60,065 nt of DNA, from assembly GCF_016901855.1 (NCBI RefSeq), contig NZ_JACJKY010000016.1:1-60065 (forward strand), given 5' to 3'. Of the stretch, positions 1-7,527 are shown in pieces. Position numbers and translations under genes: made by a program. Each line of letters opens with the position of its first letter. The first letter of the stretch is position 1. The notes under the pieces are model-generated. The model was not told where the DNA came from, ran no database searches, and worked only from the letters and a program-made list of their open reading frames with translations. This stretch comes from Merdimmobilis hominis. Lineage in GTDB: Bacteria; Bacillota; Clostridia; Oscillospirales; Ruminococcaceae.

Positions 1-36
1 CAGTCCTTTGACGGAACTACCGTGATAAAAAATCAC
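1..36 (-). CDS. Partial CDS, N-terminus of unknown protein
   Basis: A leftward reading frame runs off the window edge. It begins with GTG (34-36), 10 bases after a GGAG ribosome site (47-50), the same spacing as the next small gene upstream. The twelve visible codons read IFYHGSSVKGL after the start. A YHGS-type N-terminus is seen in some clostridial conserved hypothetical proteins, but too little is visible to name a family. The call rests on the ribosome site and the sensible reading of the codons. Confidence 0.5.
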   Translation of the reverse strand, partial: MIFYHGSSVKGL

Positions 37-57
37 AACTTACCCACTCCTTTACAC

Positions 58-94
58 AAAGGGAGGCAACTTCCATACGAAGCGCCTCCCTTTG
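58..94. terminator. Hairpin between small gene and edge gene
   Basis: A 10-bp perfect inverted repeat (AAAGGGAGGC / GCCTCCCTTT) has a 17-base loop. No U-run follows directly on the leftward strand; on the rightward strand a T-run begins about 10 bases later. It may be a weak terminator or a processing hairpin after the 50-aa gene. Confidence 0.45.
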
Positions 95-115
95 AAGCGT
101 TCTTTTTTTGTGTGT

Positions 116-268
116 TTAAAGATCATCCGCATCCTGTACCGGGATCTCACTGCGGCGCTGACATACACCTGTATAGCTTCCAAACGGATCGGTATTGCTT
201 TTTTCCTGTCCGGCTTTCACAATGCGCATTGCCTTTTTCTGCGGACGCTTCATCTTTTGCTCTTTCAA
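116..268 (-). CDS. Small conserved protein with C-terminal SYTG...PVQDADDL motif
   Basis: This is a 50-residue protein with a Lys/Arg-rich N-terminal half and a C-terminal half reading DPFGSYTG...EIPVQDADDL. That C-terminal pattern recurs, from memory, in short clostridial proteins of unknown function, which is the main reason for calling it. The start is TTG at 266-268, placed 10 bases after AAAGGAG (279-285); the longer in-frame ATG at 302-304 lacks a comparable site. It has no signal peptide or membrane segment. It lies 67 bases after the MBL hydrolase gene on the same strand and may be co-transcribed with it. Confidence 0.6.
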   Translation of the reverse strand: MKEQKMKRPQKKAMRIVKAGQEKSNTDPFGSYTGVCQRRSEIPVQDADDL

Positions 269-335
269 AAGGGACACACTCCTTTCCCTTTTCAGCATGT
301 GCATTCACTGCACCGCTATGCAAGGAAAAGAAAGG

Positions 336-1178
336 TCAGACCTCAACGCTCATCGTATCATATGAAACAAGCATGCCGTATTGTTTTGCATCCTGCTCGA
401 TCTCCTCGTGTGTCAGATAATTGCAGTTATGCGAAAAATGATTGACAACAAACACGGTCGATGCCGTTGCATGTCCTTCCCGAATCAGACGTTCTTTGAT
501 TTCTGCATCGGTTTGAAGTCCCATATGATTGCGCCGTGCCGGCTCTTTGCCATGTGTGCAGTCAAGGGAAACCAGATCAAACACAAATCCCTTTTCGGTG
601 ATAAAATCCCAGACACTGTCCACGAGATACCCTGTATCATGCGCATACAGCAGCGTTTTTCCGGTATCGTTTTCTTTGATCACATAAATCAGGCATTTCT
701 CCGCCTGATTATGGTCGGCAAGCATCGGATACACCGTATACCGTCCGATGATGTATTCTTCATACGGCTGTACCTCCGTCATCGAAACCACATCCGGAAG
801 TGCTGTATTATACTCAATCGACGCAACACGGTCATATGCCGCACAAACCGCGTCATTTCCGTACGCTTCTAACACATGTGGTGCACGCGGCGACGCATAC
901 GGCTCCTGACGATTTGCCAAATCCTCGGGATAAAAATGGTCCTCATGCGCATGTGTCACAAGCAGGTAACGCACTGCATCCAGATTGAGTCCGCCGTGCA
1001 GCATATGGTCGTACGTATCTGCCGGAAAATCAATGAGCAGATCATCGTTTACAAGTGACTGACTGCGTGTGCGGATATTTTTTCCGCCGAGTTTGCGCGC
1101 AGCTGCACATGCTTCGCAGCGGCAAAACAGCGCCGGCCATCCTTCGGCAGCCGCTGTTCCGAAATACGTAAGTTTCAT
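336..1178 (-). CDS. MBL-fold metallohydrolase (PhnP-like)
   Basis: The protein has 280 residues, full length for the family. The metallo-beta-lactamase signature THAHEDH is at residues 75-81 and would bind two metal ions. A Cys cluster (C-R-C-E-A-C, 19-24) resembles the extra metal site of PhnP-like phosphodiesterases. Later His/Asp ligands are visible in ADHNQAE, YAHDTGY and NHFSHNC. There is no signal peptide, so it should be cytoplasmic. The likely activity is hydrolysis of a cyclic or linear phosphodiester; the substrate cannot be read from sequence. It follows the SGNH hydrolase gene by 21 bases, so the two are probably one operon. Confidence 0.85.
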   Translation of the reverse strand: MKLTYFGTAAAEGWPALFCRCEACAAARKLGGKNIRTRSQSLVNDDLLIDFPADTYDHMLHGGLNLDAVRYLLVTHAHEDHFYPEDLANRQEPYASPRAPHVLEAYGNDAVCAAYDRVASIEYNTALPDVVSMTEVQPYEEYIIGRYTVYPMLADHNQAEKCLIYVIKENDTGKTLLYAHDTGYLVDSVWDFITEKGFVFDLVSLDCTHGKEPARRNHMGLQTDAEIKERLIREGHATASTVFVVNHFSHNCNYLTHEEIEQDAKQYGMLVSYDTMSVEV

Positions 1179-1199
1179 AATCGATCAACCTCTTTTTCT

Positions 1200-1997
1200 T
1201 TATGGTACCTGATGCGTTTTGACATATTGGAGAATCACTTCATATCCGCTCTGACTGAAATGCAAACCATCTCCACTGTCATATTCTTTCTTCAGTGTGC
1301 CGTCTTCATCGAGCATCACCACATCGGTTGCCAAATAATAGCATCCCAGTTCTTCCGCCAGATCATAAAGCTTTTGATTCATATTGGTGATTGTCTGATT
1401 GCGGACATTTGTCTGCGATTCATACCAAGAAGAAACCGGGAGAATCGCCTCGATCACAAAAATCGTATCCGGCGAACATTCTCTGAGCGTTTCCATCATT
1501 TCCCGATAATCTTCTAAAAAGCTGTCTTCATCCATGTAACCGATGCCGTTGACGCCAAAATTCACAATCGCAATTTTGGGCGCCGTAATCCGTACCGCAT
1601 CCGGAATGGTCACCATTGTTTTATCTTCCATCACAACGGTCCGCTTATCGAGTGCATGATCATGCGAAAGTCCCACTTCTGCAAACAGATGATCTTCATC
1701 GACACCGACGGTCGAAAGCGCGACAGTCCGCGAATCTCCGATAAAATAAACATTTTCCATGTATGCGTCGCTTGCCTCTGCCGTTTCGGCAAGCTGTGTC
1801 GATAAAACGCCGTCCGGTTTTTCATACTTCGAATCGTCTACCGATTCAACCTGCTGTGGTGTTTTCAAACAGCTTCCAAAGCAAAGCCTGTTTCCGCATG
1901 CACCGCACACCGGCATAAAAATCCACAAAACAAGTGTCAAAACAATACAAAACGAAATTGTGCTGGTCAGTGCAATCAGTTTCGCGCGTTTAGTCAA
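1200..1997 (-). CDS. Membrane-anchored SGNH/GDSL hydrolase
   Basis: Of the 265 residues, 8-30 form one N-terminal membrane segment, followed by a Cys-rich stretch (31-43) and an extracytoplasmic SGNH domain. GDSR at 87-90 holds the nucleophile Ser89, NFGVNG supplies the oxyanion Asn, and DGLHFS near the C-terminus holds the Asp-His pair. Such enzymes remove acyl groups from cell-wall glycans or other esters; the substrate is unknown. The start is TTG with AAAGGGTG eight bases upstream. It has its own promoter (2031-2058). Confidence 0.82.
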   Translation of the reverse strand: MTKRAKLIALTSTISFCIVLTLVLWIFMPVCGACGNRLCFGSCLKTPQQVESVDDSKYEKPDGVLSTQLAETAEASDAYMENVYFIGDSRTVALSTVGVDEDHLFAEVGLSHDHALDKRTVVMEDKTMVTIPDAVRITAPKIAIVNFGVNGIGYMDEDSFLEDYREMMETLRECSPDTIFVIEAILPVSSWYESQTNVRNQTITNMNQKLYDLAEELGCYYLATDVVMLDEDGTLKKEYDSGDGLHFSQSGYEVILQYVKTHQVP

Positions 1998-2030
1998 ACC
2001 TCATTCACCCTTTATGCTGTTTTTTCTATC

Positions 2031-2058
2031 ATTATATCATAAAAAGCGACGATGTAAA
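2031..2058 (-). promoter_or_regulatory. Sigma-A promoter for SGNH hydrolase gene
   Basis: Reading leftward, TTTACA (2053-2058) and TATAAT (2031-2036) are 16 bases apart and 34 bases upstream of the TTG start. Confidence 0.65.
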
Positions 2059-2097
2059 CGCATGAATGCAACTGTTTTTTTCTGCCATCATTTTATT

Positions 2098-3567
2098 TTA
2101 AAGCATCATGCGTTCATACTGCTCTGCCGGTGCATCATTTTCTTCCATACACCGTTTCATCAGACAGCACATCCGCGCTTCTGTCTCCGGATCGGAAATC
2201 GGATGCGTCTGCTGCGGATCATTTTTCAAATCAAACAGTTCAGTCGGATACCGGTGCTGTCCGTTTGCGCAATGGCTCACCGTGCGCATGACCGGCAGTC
2301 CTTTTGTAAACGACAGCGGCGGATGCTTTTCCATGGTGACAAGCTCTTCCGGGTCGAAAAACGACCGCCGTCCGCCGTGACGCGTTGGCATGAGCGTGTA
2401 TTGATACAACGGCGTATTATCCGGTTTCGGTGCGCGCAGATATACATATCTGCCGTCTGTACATCCGATCTGTCCACCGTGAATACCAAACAACGCCGCT
2501 TCTCTGACCGGTGTGTCGTCTTTCATCACACCGTCAAGCGGTTTTCCCTGCATATCAGGAGGCAACGGCAATCCAAAAAAGGAAAGCAGTGTTGCCGGAA
2601 AATCGATCGTCTGTACAAGGCTTGACCGTCTGACGCCTTTTTCACGAAGCCGCGGGTCCCAGATGAACAGCGGCGTGTTTGCCACTTCGTTGTAAAACGG
2701 AAAATAGCATTTTGCCCAGTGATCGTGTTCGCCGAGCATAAAGCCATGATCGGTACAGACGATGAGCATTGTATCATCCCACATCTTATACCGCTCCATC
2801 ATGTCGAGTACTTTGCCCATTGATTCATCGCACATGGACAAAAGCGCCGCATATTCCATCCGCAGATGATGTATCGTTTCGTCGTCCTCGGTCACTTTTT
2901 GATACGGCGGCCAATCGAACAGCGCGCCGTGGTATTCGTGCGGATACAGATCTTTAAACCGCTGCTGCGAATAAAACGGCTCGTGCGGATCGAATGTTTC
3001 AATCTGCAAAAACCAGTTATCCTTGTCGTGATTCGTTTCCATAAACGAAAGACCTGCCGAAAACGTCAGCGACTGCGGCTGTTTTTCCTCTGTATCCTGA
3101 TAGGAACGGTTCACCTGATCCTGCTCATTCCAATATTCCGCACCGCCCATTCGTCCGTTACGGTTTTCGGGCCATTCACTGCCGACGACACCTTTCCATG
3201 CATCGCCCTCCTGCCCGCGGAAATTCTCATAAGAACGATAGCGTGTGTGATATGTAGCACCGCCGTCTTCAAAATAGTGATAATGGTCGGTCACCAGATG
3301 AGAGTGAATGCCGTGATTTCTTAATATCTCCGGCATGGAATCGTCAAACGGCTCAAGCGGTCCCCAGCTTCTGTGCAGGAAATTATACCGTCCCGTGTGC
3401 AGTTCGCGTCTTGCCGGCATGCACGGCATACTGCCGACATAGCAGTTGTCAAACTGCACCGTATGCTCAGCGAGACGCGAAAAATTCGGTGTTTTCGTCC
3501 AGTCGCATCCATACGGATTGAGCATTCGTTTATTGAGTGAATCAAACATCACCATAATCGCACGCAT
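2098..3567 (-). CDS. Cysteine-type sulfatase
   Basis: This 489-residue protein is a full-length sulfatase of the alkaline phosphatase superfamily. The C-x-P-x-R maturation motif reads CMPAR, with Cys49 as the residue to be oxidised to formylglycine. In anaerobes that step is done by a radical-SAM maturase; none is seen in this window. Metal ligands are suggested by FDSLN (8-12) and TDHGFMLGEHDHW. There is no signal peptide, so it would act in the cytoplasm on imported sulfated sugars or on a phosphonate/sulfate ester. AAAGGGGA seven bases before the ATG supports the start. Phosphonate monoester hydrolase is the main alternative. Confidence 0.85.
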   Translation of the reverse strand: MRAIMVMFDSLNKRMLNPYGCDWTKTPNFSRLAEHTVQFDNCYVGSMPCMPARRELHTGRYNFLHRSWGPLEPFDDSMPEILRNHGIHSHLVTDHYHYFEDGGATYHTRYRSYENFRGQEGDAWKGVVGSEWPENRNGRMGGAEYWNEQDQVNRSYQDTEEKQPQSLTFSAGLSFMETNHDKDNWFLQIETFDPHEPFYSQQRFKDLYPHEYHGALFDWPPYQKVTEDDETIHHLRMEYAALLSMCDESMGKVLDMMERYKMWDDTMLIVCTDHGFMLGEHDHWAKCYFPFYNEVANTPLFIWDPRLREKGVRRSSLVQTIDFPATLLSFFGLPLPPDMQGKPLDGVMKDDTPVREAALFGIHGGQIGCTDGRYVYLRAPKPDNTPLYQYTLMPTRHGGRRSFFDPEELVTMEKHPPLSFTKGLPVMRTVSHCANGQHRYPTELFDLKNDPQQTHPISDPETEARMCCLMKRCMEENDAPAEQYERMML

Positions 3568-3640
3568 TCAAAAATCCCCTTTGCATTTCATTTTGTTTTA
3601 CCTTAGCACAGCTGTTTTGCAAAGTCAATAGAATGATAGC

Positions 3641-3669
3641 TTGTATCCATTCAAATTTCATGCTACACT
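3641..3669 (+). promoter_or_regulatory. Promoter for 144-aa hypothetical gene
   Basis: TTGTAT (3641-3646) and TACACT (3664-3669) are separated by 17 bases and lie just upstream of AAAAGGAG and the ATG at 3691. Confidence 0.6.
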
Positions 3670-3690
3670 GATAAAAAAGGAGAGGATATT

Positions 3691-4125
3691 ATGCCAAAAC
3701 TCGATCTCTATTCGTTCCACTGCGGAATTATCGACTGTTTTTGCGAAATGGTGGCTGCCGGATTAAAGCCGCTTGCATTGAGCGAACCGCTGCCAAGCAA
3801 AGAAGACTGTGAAGAATATCTTCCGTTTGTCGAAGAATGCGCCAAAAAGCACCGTATTTCTTTTTATTTGGAGCTGGACAGTCTGGTGACCGATTTATTC
3901 CCGTTTGAAAAGAACAAGAACAAATCGCATTTTCTGTTTTATCGTGATCCACAGGTCCTTGCACGCTACAAAGAAATCCGACAGGAAAAAGAACGTTACC
4001 TCACCGCAAACACCTATGACAAAGATGCGCGCTTTGCGATTGCTTCGGCATTCGGCGCACTGCTTGGCTACCCATCAGACGGAATCAACCGCCTGATTGC
4101 ACAAAACGAACGACCGGAACCATAA
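3691..4125 (+). CDS. Conserved hypothetical protein, 144 aa
   Basis: I do not recognise the family. The protein is soluble and mixed-charge, with a Cys/His-containing start (FHCGIIDCFCEM), an acidic middle and a C-terminal helix-like stretch (FAIASAFGALLGYPSDGINRL). No membrane segment or signal peptide is present. AAAAGGAG precedes the ATG at good spacing, and a promoter and terminator flank it, so it is a single-gene unit divergent from the sulfatase gene. Its function is unknown. Confidence 0.75.
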   Translation: MPKLDLYSFHCGIIDCFCEMVAAGLKPLALSEPLPSKEDCEEYLPFVEECAKKHRISFYLELDSLVTDLFPFEKNKNKSHFLFYRDPQVLARYKEIRQEKERYLTANTYDKDARFAIASAFGALLGYPSDGINRLIAQNERPEP

Positions 4126-4140
4126 ACGGTTCCGGTCGTT
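4109..4140. terminator. Bidirectional terminator
   Basis: A perfect 13-bp stem with a 6-base loop is followed by T-runs on both strands. It sits between the converging 144-aa gene and GNAT gene; the loop contains the stop of the former. Confidence 0.85.
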
Positions 4141-4746
4141 TTATGTTTCGATATTCTCCACGAAATGAACATCCGACTGCTCCCAGTATTTTTGATAGAC
4201 TTGCGCATCGTTTCCATCGAAATTGAGCTGATACATTCGAAAAATCACTGGGAAGTCTTTCGGCTGCCACTGCTCTTCATACGAATAACAGTATTTCATG
4301 TCAATCGCCTGCATCACAGCGCCGCTTCGAGGATTCTTTTGGTCATGCGTTGCCGTAATATACGGATATCCTGCCGCTTTGATCCGAGAAACGACCGCCT
4401 GTGCCGCCTCCCGGACAATTCCTTTATGCCAAAACGGCGCGCGGAGTCCATAGCCAAAATCATAGCTGTCTGCTTCGCCAAGGCCCATATATCCAATGGG
4501 ACAGTCATCCTCTTTCAAACAAATCGCATAGCGGTATGCACTCGGCCGCCCATACCAGGAAAGATACCGCTCATAAAGCATTGTTTCGGCTTCCGCTATT
4601 GTCTGCGGACAAAACCACGGCAAAAACGTGTTAGTCTCTTTATCCCGCATGATCTCAAAAAAAGCCGGCAGATCTTCAGGCGTAAACCGGCGCAGAATCA
4701 AACGCTCAGTCAAAAGCGTCGGCGTATTCTCAAGAATGTGCATCAT
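4141..4746 (-). CDS. GNAT N-acetyltransferase (RimJ/RimL type)
   Basis: This 201-residue protein opens with TERLILRRFTPEDL, the typical start of RimJ/RimL-like acetyltransferases. The acetyl-CoA-binding region contains YGLRAPFWHKGIVREAA. Such proteins transfer acetyl groups to protein N-termini, amino acids or small amines; the target is unknown. The gene overlaps the 3' end of the MntR-like gene by 17 bases, so the two are translationally close and probably one transcript. It ends at the bidirectional terminator. Confidence 0.82.
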   Translation of the reverse strand: MMHILENTPTLLTERLILRRFTPEDLPAFFEIMRDKETNTFLPWFCPQTIAEAETMLYERYLSWYGRPSAYRYAICLKEDDCPIGYMGLGEADSYDFGYGLRAPFWHKGIVREAAQAVVSRIKAAGYPYITATHDQKNPRSGAVMQAIDMKYCYSYEEQWQPKDFPVIFRMYQLNFDGNDAQVYQKYWEQSDVHFVENIET

Positions 4747-5134
4747 TCTTTCCTTCTTTCAGTCTTGCCTCCATCTGCTGTGCATGACGACGGATCGCAG
4801 CAAAGCTTTCCGCACTGATGACGTGCTCCATGCGGCATGCATCCTCCGAAGCTGTTTTTTCGTCCACGCCAAGTGCACACAGCCACGCCGACAGTAATCG
4901 GTGCTTTTCATAAACCGACTGCGCAATCTCCATTCCCTTTTCTGTGAGCGTTAAGTATCCGGCGCCGTCCATGTTGACATATCCGTTCTGCCGCAGGTTT
5001 TTCATTGCCACACTGACACTCGGCTTTGAAAACGAGAGTTCATTGACAATATCAATCGACCGCACCATTCCAAGCCGCCGCTGCAGCACGAGAATCGTCT
5101 CCAAATAATTTTCTGCCGATTCCTGGATTTTCAT
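4730..5134 (-). CDS. MntR/DtxR-family metal-dependent repressor
   Basis: The protein has 134 residues. A winged helix-turn-helix spans about 5-65 (SAENYLETIL, SFSKPSVSVAMKNLRQNGYV). The dimerisation region contains E-K-H-R-L and ACRMEHVISAE, which supply the usual Glu/His metal ligands of MntR. There is no C-terminal SH3 domain, as in MntR rather than DtxR. It should repress metal uptake genes when Mn or Fe is abundant. No Mn transporter is adjacent; the ZIP gene at 35.8 kb and feoAB at 53.3 kb are candidate targets within the window. It has a strong own promoter. Confidence 0.85.
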   Translation of the reverse strand: MKIQESAENYLETILVLQRRLGMVRSIDIVNELSFSKPSVSVAMKNLRQNGYVNMDGAGYLTLTEKGMEIAQSVYEKHRLLSAWLCALGVDEKTASEDACRMEHVISAESFAAIRRHAQQMEARLKEGKNDAHS

Positions 5135-5169
5135 ATTGAATCCCTCCCTTTTCCGTTTATTTTCTACTT

Positions 5170-5198
5170 ATTATAACAGAAAGTCTGCCGTCAGGCAA
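5170..5198 (-). promoter_or_regulatory. Promoter for MntR-like gene
   Basis: Leftward TTGCCT (5193-5198), a 17-base spacer and TATAAT (5170-5175) lie 36 bases upstream of the ATG. The spacer contains an imperfect dyad (CTGACGGCAG) that could be an autoregulatory site. Confidence 0.65.
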
Positions 5199-5220
5199 AT
5201 CCTCCCGATGATCGATCGTT

Positions 5221-6501
5221 TTACAGTAAAAACGCTGCCAGATAATATCCTGCCAGTGTTTCTTCCGGAAACAGAAGCGAAAATGCAAACAGATTGATCG
5301 TTTGTTTTTCCTGTGCACCGCGGTGCAGCAGATCCGCAATCACGCACACACGTACTTTTTTATCAAACAGCTTCATCGAATTTTGCAGCGCTGCCGCATC
5401 CATTCGTGCAAATACCGGCCGCTCCACTTTTTTCTGCGCATCTGCCAGCCGCTCGTTAAACCGATAAAACGAATAGATTTTCTCATCACAAAGCCCGAAC
5501 ACCTCGCCTGCACATTCTGCACAAGCCCGCAAAAAGTCAACATGCCGTACACTGGCTTCGCGGCGGTATTTTTTCGTCAAAAACGTCTGAATACGCACCC
5601 AGAACGCCTCTTCCCGTTTGGACGGATGCGGCGAAAAGGAAAGTCCGGCAGCGTGTTCCACTTTTTGAATCTGTGCCGTGCGCCGCCGCCACTGACGGGC
5701 AAACGTACCTTTTAAAAAGGTAAACGCAATCCCTTCGTACACACCGCAAACCTTCATCGTGTCCAGATATCCAAGCCGGATATTCCGTGCAGTTGTATCC
5801 GGATCAAATACAAGCATCGACCCAAGATCCCGGTACGGATGAATCCGGATCACCTGTTTTGCCTGCTTGACTGTCGGTTTTAATTCAAATGTGTTCCCAA
5901 GCTCCACCAGAATGAACCGATCGGCACCGCCGCGTTTTGCAAGCCCAACGGGCAGATTGTCGCTGTAACCGCCGTCAATCATCCATCGGCCATCGATCTC
6001 GTGCATTTTTACCGCGGGAAACACCGCAGAACTCGCCAGCAGGTAGTCAATGAGCTTCCCTTCCTCCATTTCGTCACAGAAAAGCTCCACCGATTTCACT
6101 GCAAACACATCATGACAGACGATTCCGCATCGAATTTGGCTGTTTCGCACCGCTTCCTCACTGCAATACTTCCGAATCAGCGCACAAAGCGGCGAAGCGC
6201 CCATCGCACCTTTCTGCGGATAATCCCGCAGTACACGGCGCACCATCTCCGCCTGCTGCTGTTTGGGCGTTTTTGACGTATCCATTTTAATATCAAACAC
6301 CATATCGGTGCGCAGTGTGCGCCACAGATCCGCCACATCCGAAAAGCCGCCTGACGCAATCACAGCGGCATTGAGCGCACCGACAGACGTTCCCGTGACA
6401 ATATCCACCGGTATATCAAGCTCACAAAGCGCCTGCCAGGCGCCAACCTGATAGGCGCCGCGGGCACCGCCGCCGCCTAATACAAGTGCTGTTTTTCCCA
6501 A
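5221..6501 (-). CDS. Patatin-like phospholipase
   Basis: The 426-residue protein begins with the patatin oxyanion loop GGGGARG (9-15). The nucleophile motif GTSVG (37-41) holds Ser39, and DGG (176-178) supplies the catalytic Asp176; all are intact. It should hydrolyse acyl chains from glycerolipids in the cytoplasm or at the inner membrane face. The C-terminal 130 residues extend beyond the core and are not recognised. It is a monocistron ending 86 bases before the MntR-like start. Confidence 0.87.
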   Translation of the reverse strand: MGKTALVLGGGGARGAYQVGAWQALCELDIPVDIVTGTSVGALNAAVIASGGFSDVADLWRTLRTDMVFDIKMDTSKTPKQQQAEMVRRVLRDYPQKGAMGASPLCALIRKYCSEEAVRNSQIRCGIVCHDVFAVKSVELFCDEMEEGKLIDYLLASSAVFPAVKMHEIDGRWMIDGGYSDNLPVGLAKRGGADRFILVELGNTFELKPTVKQAKQVIRIHPYRDLGSMLVFDPDTTARNIRLGYLDTMKVCGVYEGIAFTFLKGTFARQWRRRTAQIQKVEHAAGLSFSPHPSKREEAFWVRIQTFLTKKYRREASVRHVDFLRACAECAGEVFGLCDEKIYSFYRFNERLADAQKKVERPVFARMDAAALQNSMKLFDKKVRVCVIADLLHRGAQEKQTINLFAFSLLFPEETLAGYYLAAFLL

Positions 6502-6563
6502 ATCGGATCACTCCTCTCTGCCTTACTGTTAGTGTATCATACCCGGATGCCACAAACAAGTAT

Positions 6564-6676
6564 TTGACATTTTTCTTTTGATATGATACAGTAAAAATCA
6601 CAAAATTATATTTTTAAGAAAAAAGCCGTAAAACCGCAACGAAACAGTTGACAACGGCTTATTTCTTATGTATAAT
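6564..6676 (+). promoter_or_regulatory. Tandem promoters for yceD-rpmF
   Basis: The proximal promoter is textbook: TTGACA (6648-6653), 17 bases, TATAAT (6671-6676), 28 bases before the ATG. A weaker one upstream reads TTGACA (6564-6569), 17 bases, TACAGT (6587-6592). The intervening 50 bases are A/T-rich and hold no gene. Confidence 0.85.
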
Positions 6677-6704
6677 AGTTAGGCATAGCGATTGAGGTGA
6701 AAGA

Positions 6705-7196
6705 ATGGTTCTGGATTTAAAACAGATATTTGATATTACCGGTGAAAAGAAGTCATTTGACTATTCACTCGATCTTTCAGATTATCCGTTCTATGGTACA
6801 AAGCCGTTTGTCACCCCTGTACACATTGCAGGCGATGTGCAAAACCGTGCCGGTGTTGTGAATCTCTCCTACACCGTACAGTTTACACTGAAGCTTGCCT
6901 GCGACAGATGTCTTTGTGAATTCTTCCGCGACTACGAAAAATCGTTTTCGGCCGTTGTCGTCCGCGACGAAAACACCGATCATGATGAATACGCAGTTGC
7001 ACCCGACAGTATGCTTGATATGGACGCGCTTGCCGTCTCAGACATTGTTCTGGATCTACCATCCAAGCAGCTTTGCAGTGAAGACTGCAAAGGTCTGTGT
7101 CCTGTATGCGGAAAGGACTTGAATCACGAAATCTGCCAGTGTCAACAACATGAAATCGATCCAAGACTTAAAGTTCTTGGCGATCTGCTCAAATAG
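6705..7196 (+). CDS. YceD/DUF177 family protein
   Basis: The protein has 163 residues. The DUF177 signature is present: a Cys pair at CDRCLCEF and the C-terminal metal-site region CSEDCKGLCPVCG. In bacteria and chloroplasts this family is needed for 23S rRNA accumulation and large-subunit assembly. Its pairing with rpmF, 24 bases downstream, is the classic arrangement. GAGGTGA precedes the ATG. Confidence 0.93.
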   Translation: MVLDLKQIFDITGEKKSFDYSLDLSDYPFYGTKPFVTPVHIAGDVQNRAGVVNLSYTVQFTLKLACDRCLCEFFRDYEKSFSAVVVRDENTDHDEYAVAPDSMLDMDALAVSDIVLDLPSKQLCSEDCKGLCPVCGKDLNHEICQCQQHEIDPRLKVLGDLLK

Positions 7197-7220
7197 TAGT
7201 GCATTGAAGGAGGTGCCAAA

Positions 7221-7403
7221 ATGGCTGTTCCAAAGAGAAAGGTATCCAAAGCAAGACGCGACAAAAGACGTTCCAACGTATGGAAACTCGACGTTCCGGC
7301 ATTTTCAAAATGTCCGCAGTGCGGCGAGCTGAAAGCACCGCACAAAGTTTGCACAAACTGCGGTTATTACAAAGGCGTTCAGGTGCTGAAAAAAGAAGCG
7401 TAA
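7221..7403 (+). CDS. rpmF: 50S ribosomal protein L32
   Basis: This 60-residue protein starts MAVPKRKVSKARRDKRR, the L32 signature. It carries two CxxC pairs (CPQCGELK and CTNCGYYKG), so it is the zinc-binding form rather than the Cys-free paralogue. AAGGAGGTG lies nine bases upstream. It is co-transcribed with yceD. Confidence 0.98.
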   Translation: MAVPKRKVSKARRDKRRSNVWKLDVPAFSKCPQCGELKAPHKVCTNCGYYKGVQVLKKEA

Positions 7404-7421
7404 TCGCTTCCCGCTTTTTGG

Positions 7422-7493
7422 CGGCCGGTTGGCCGTTTTATTGCTTTAATGTTTATTGAAAACTGCCGTCCGCGCAATGTGTGACGGCAGTTT
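7422..7493 (+). terminator. Two hairpins after rpmF
   Basis: A short 5-bp GC hairpin (7422-7435) is followed by TTTTA. A second, stronger stem (7460-7470 with 7483-7493, 11 bp) runs into a T-run. Together they end the yceD-rpmF transcript. Confidence 0.8.
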
Positions 7494-7527
7494 TTCTTTC
7501 CACGGATTTTTCTATTAAAGGAGGCGT

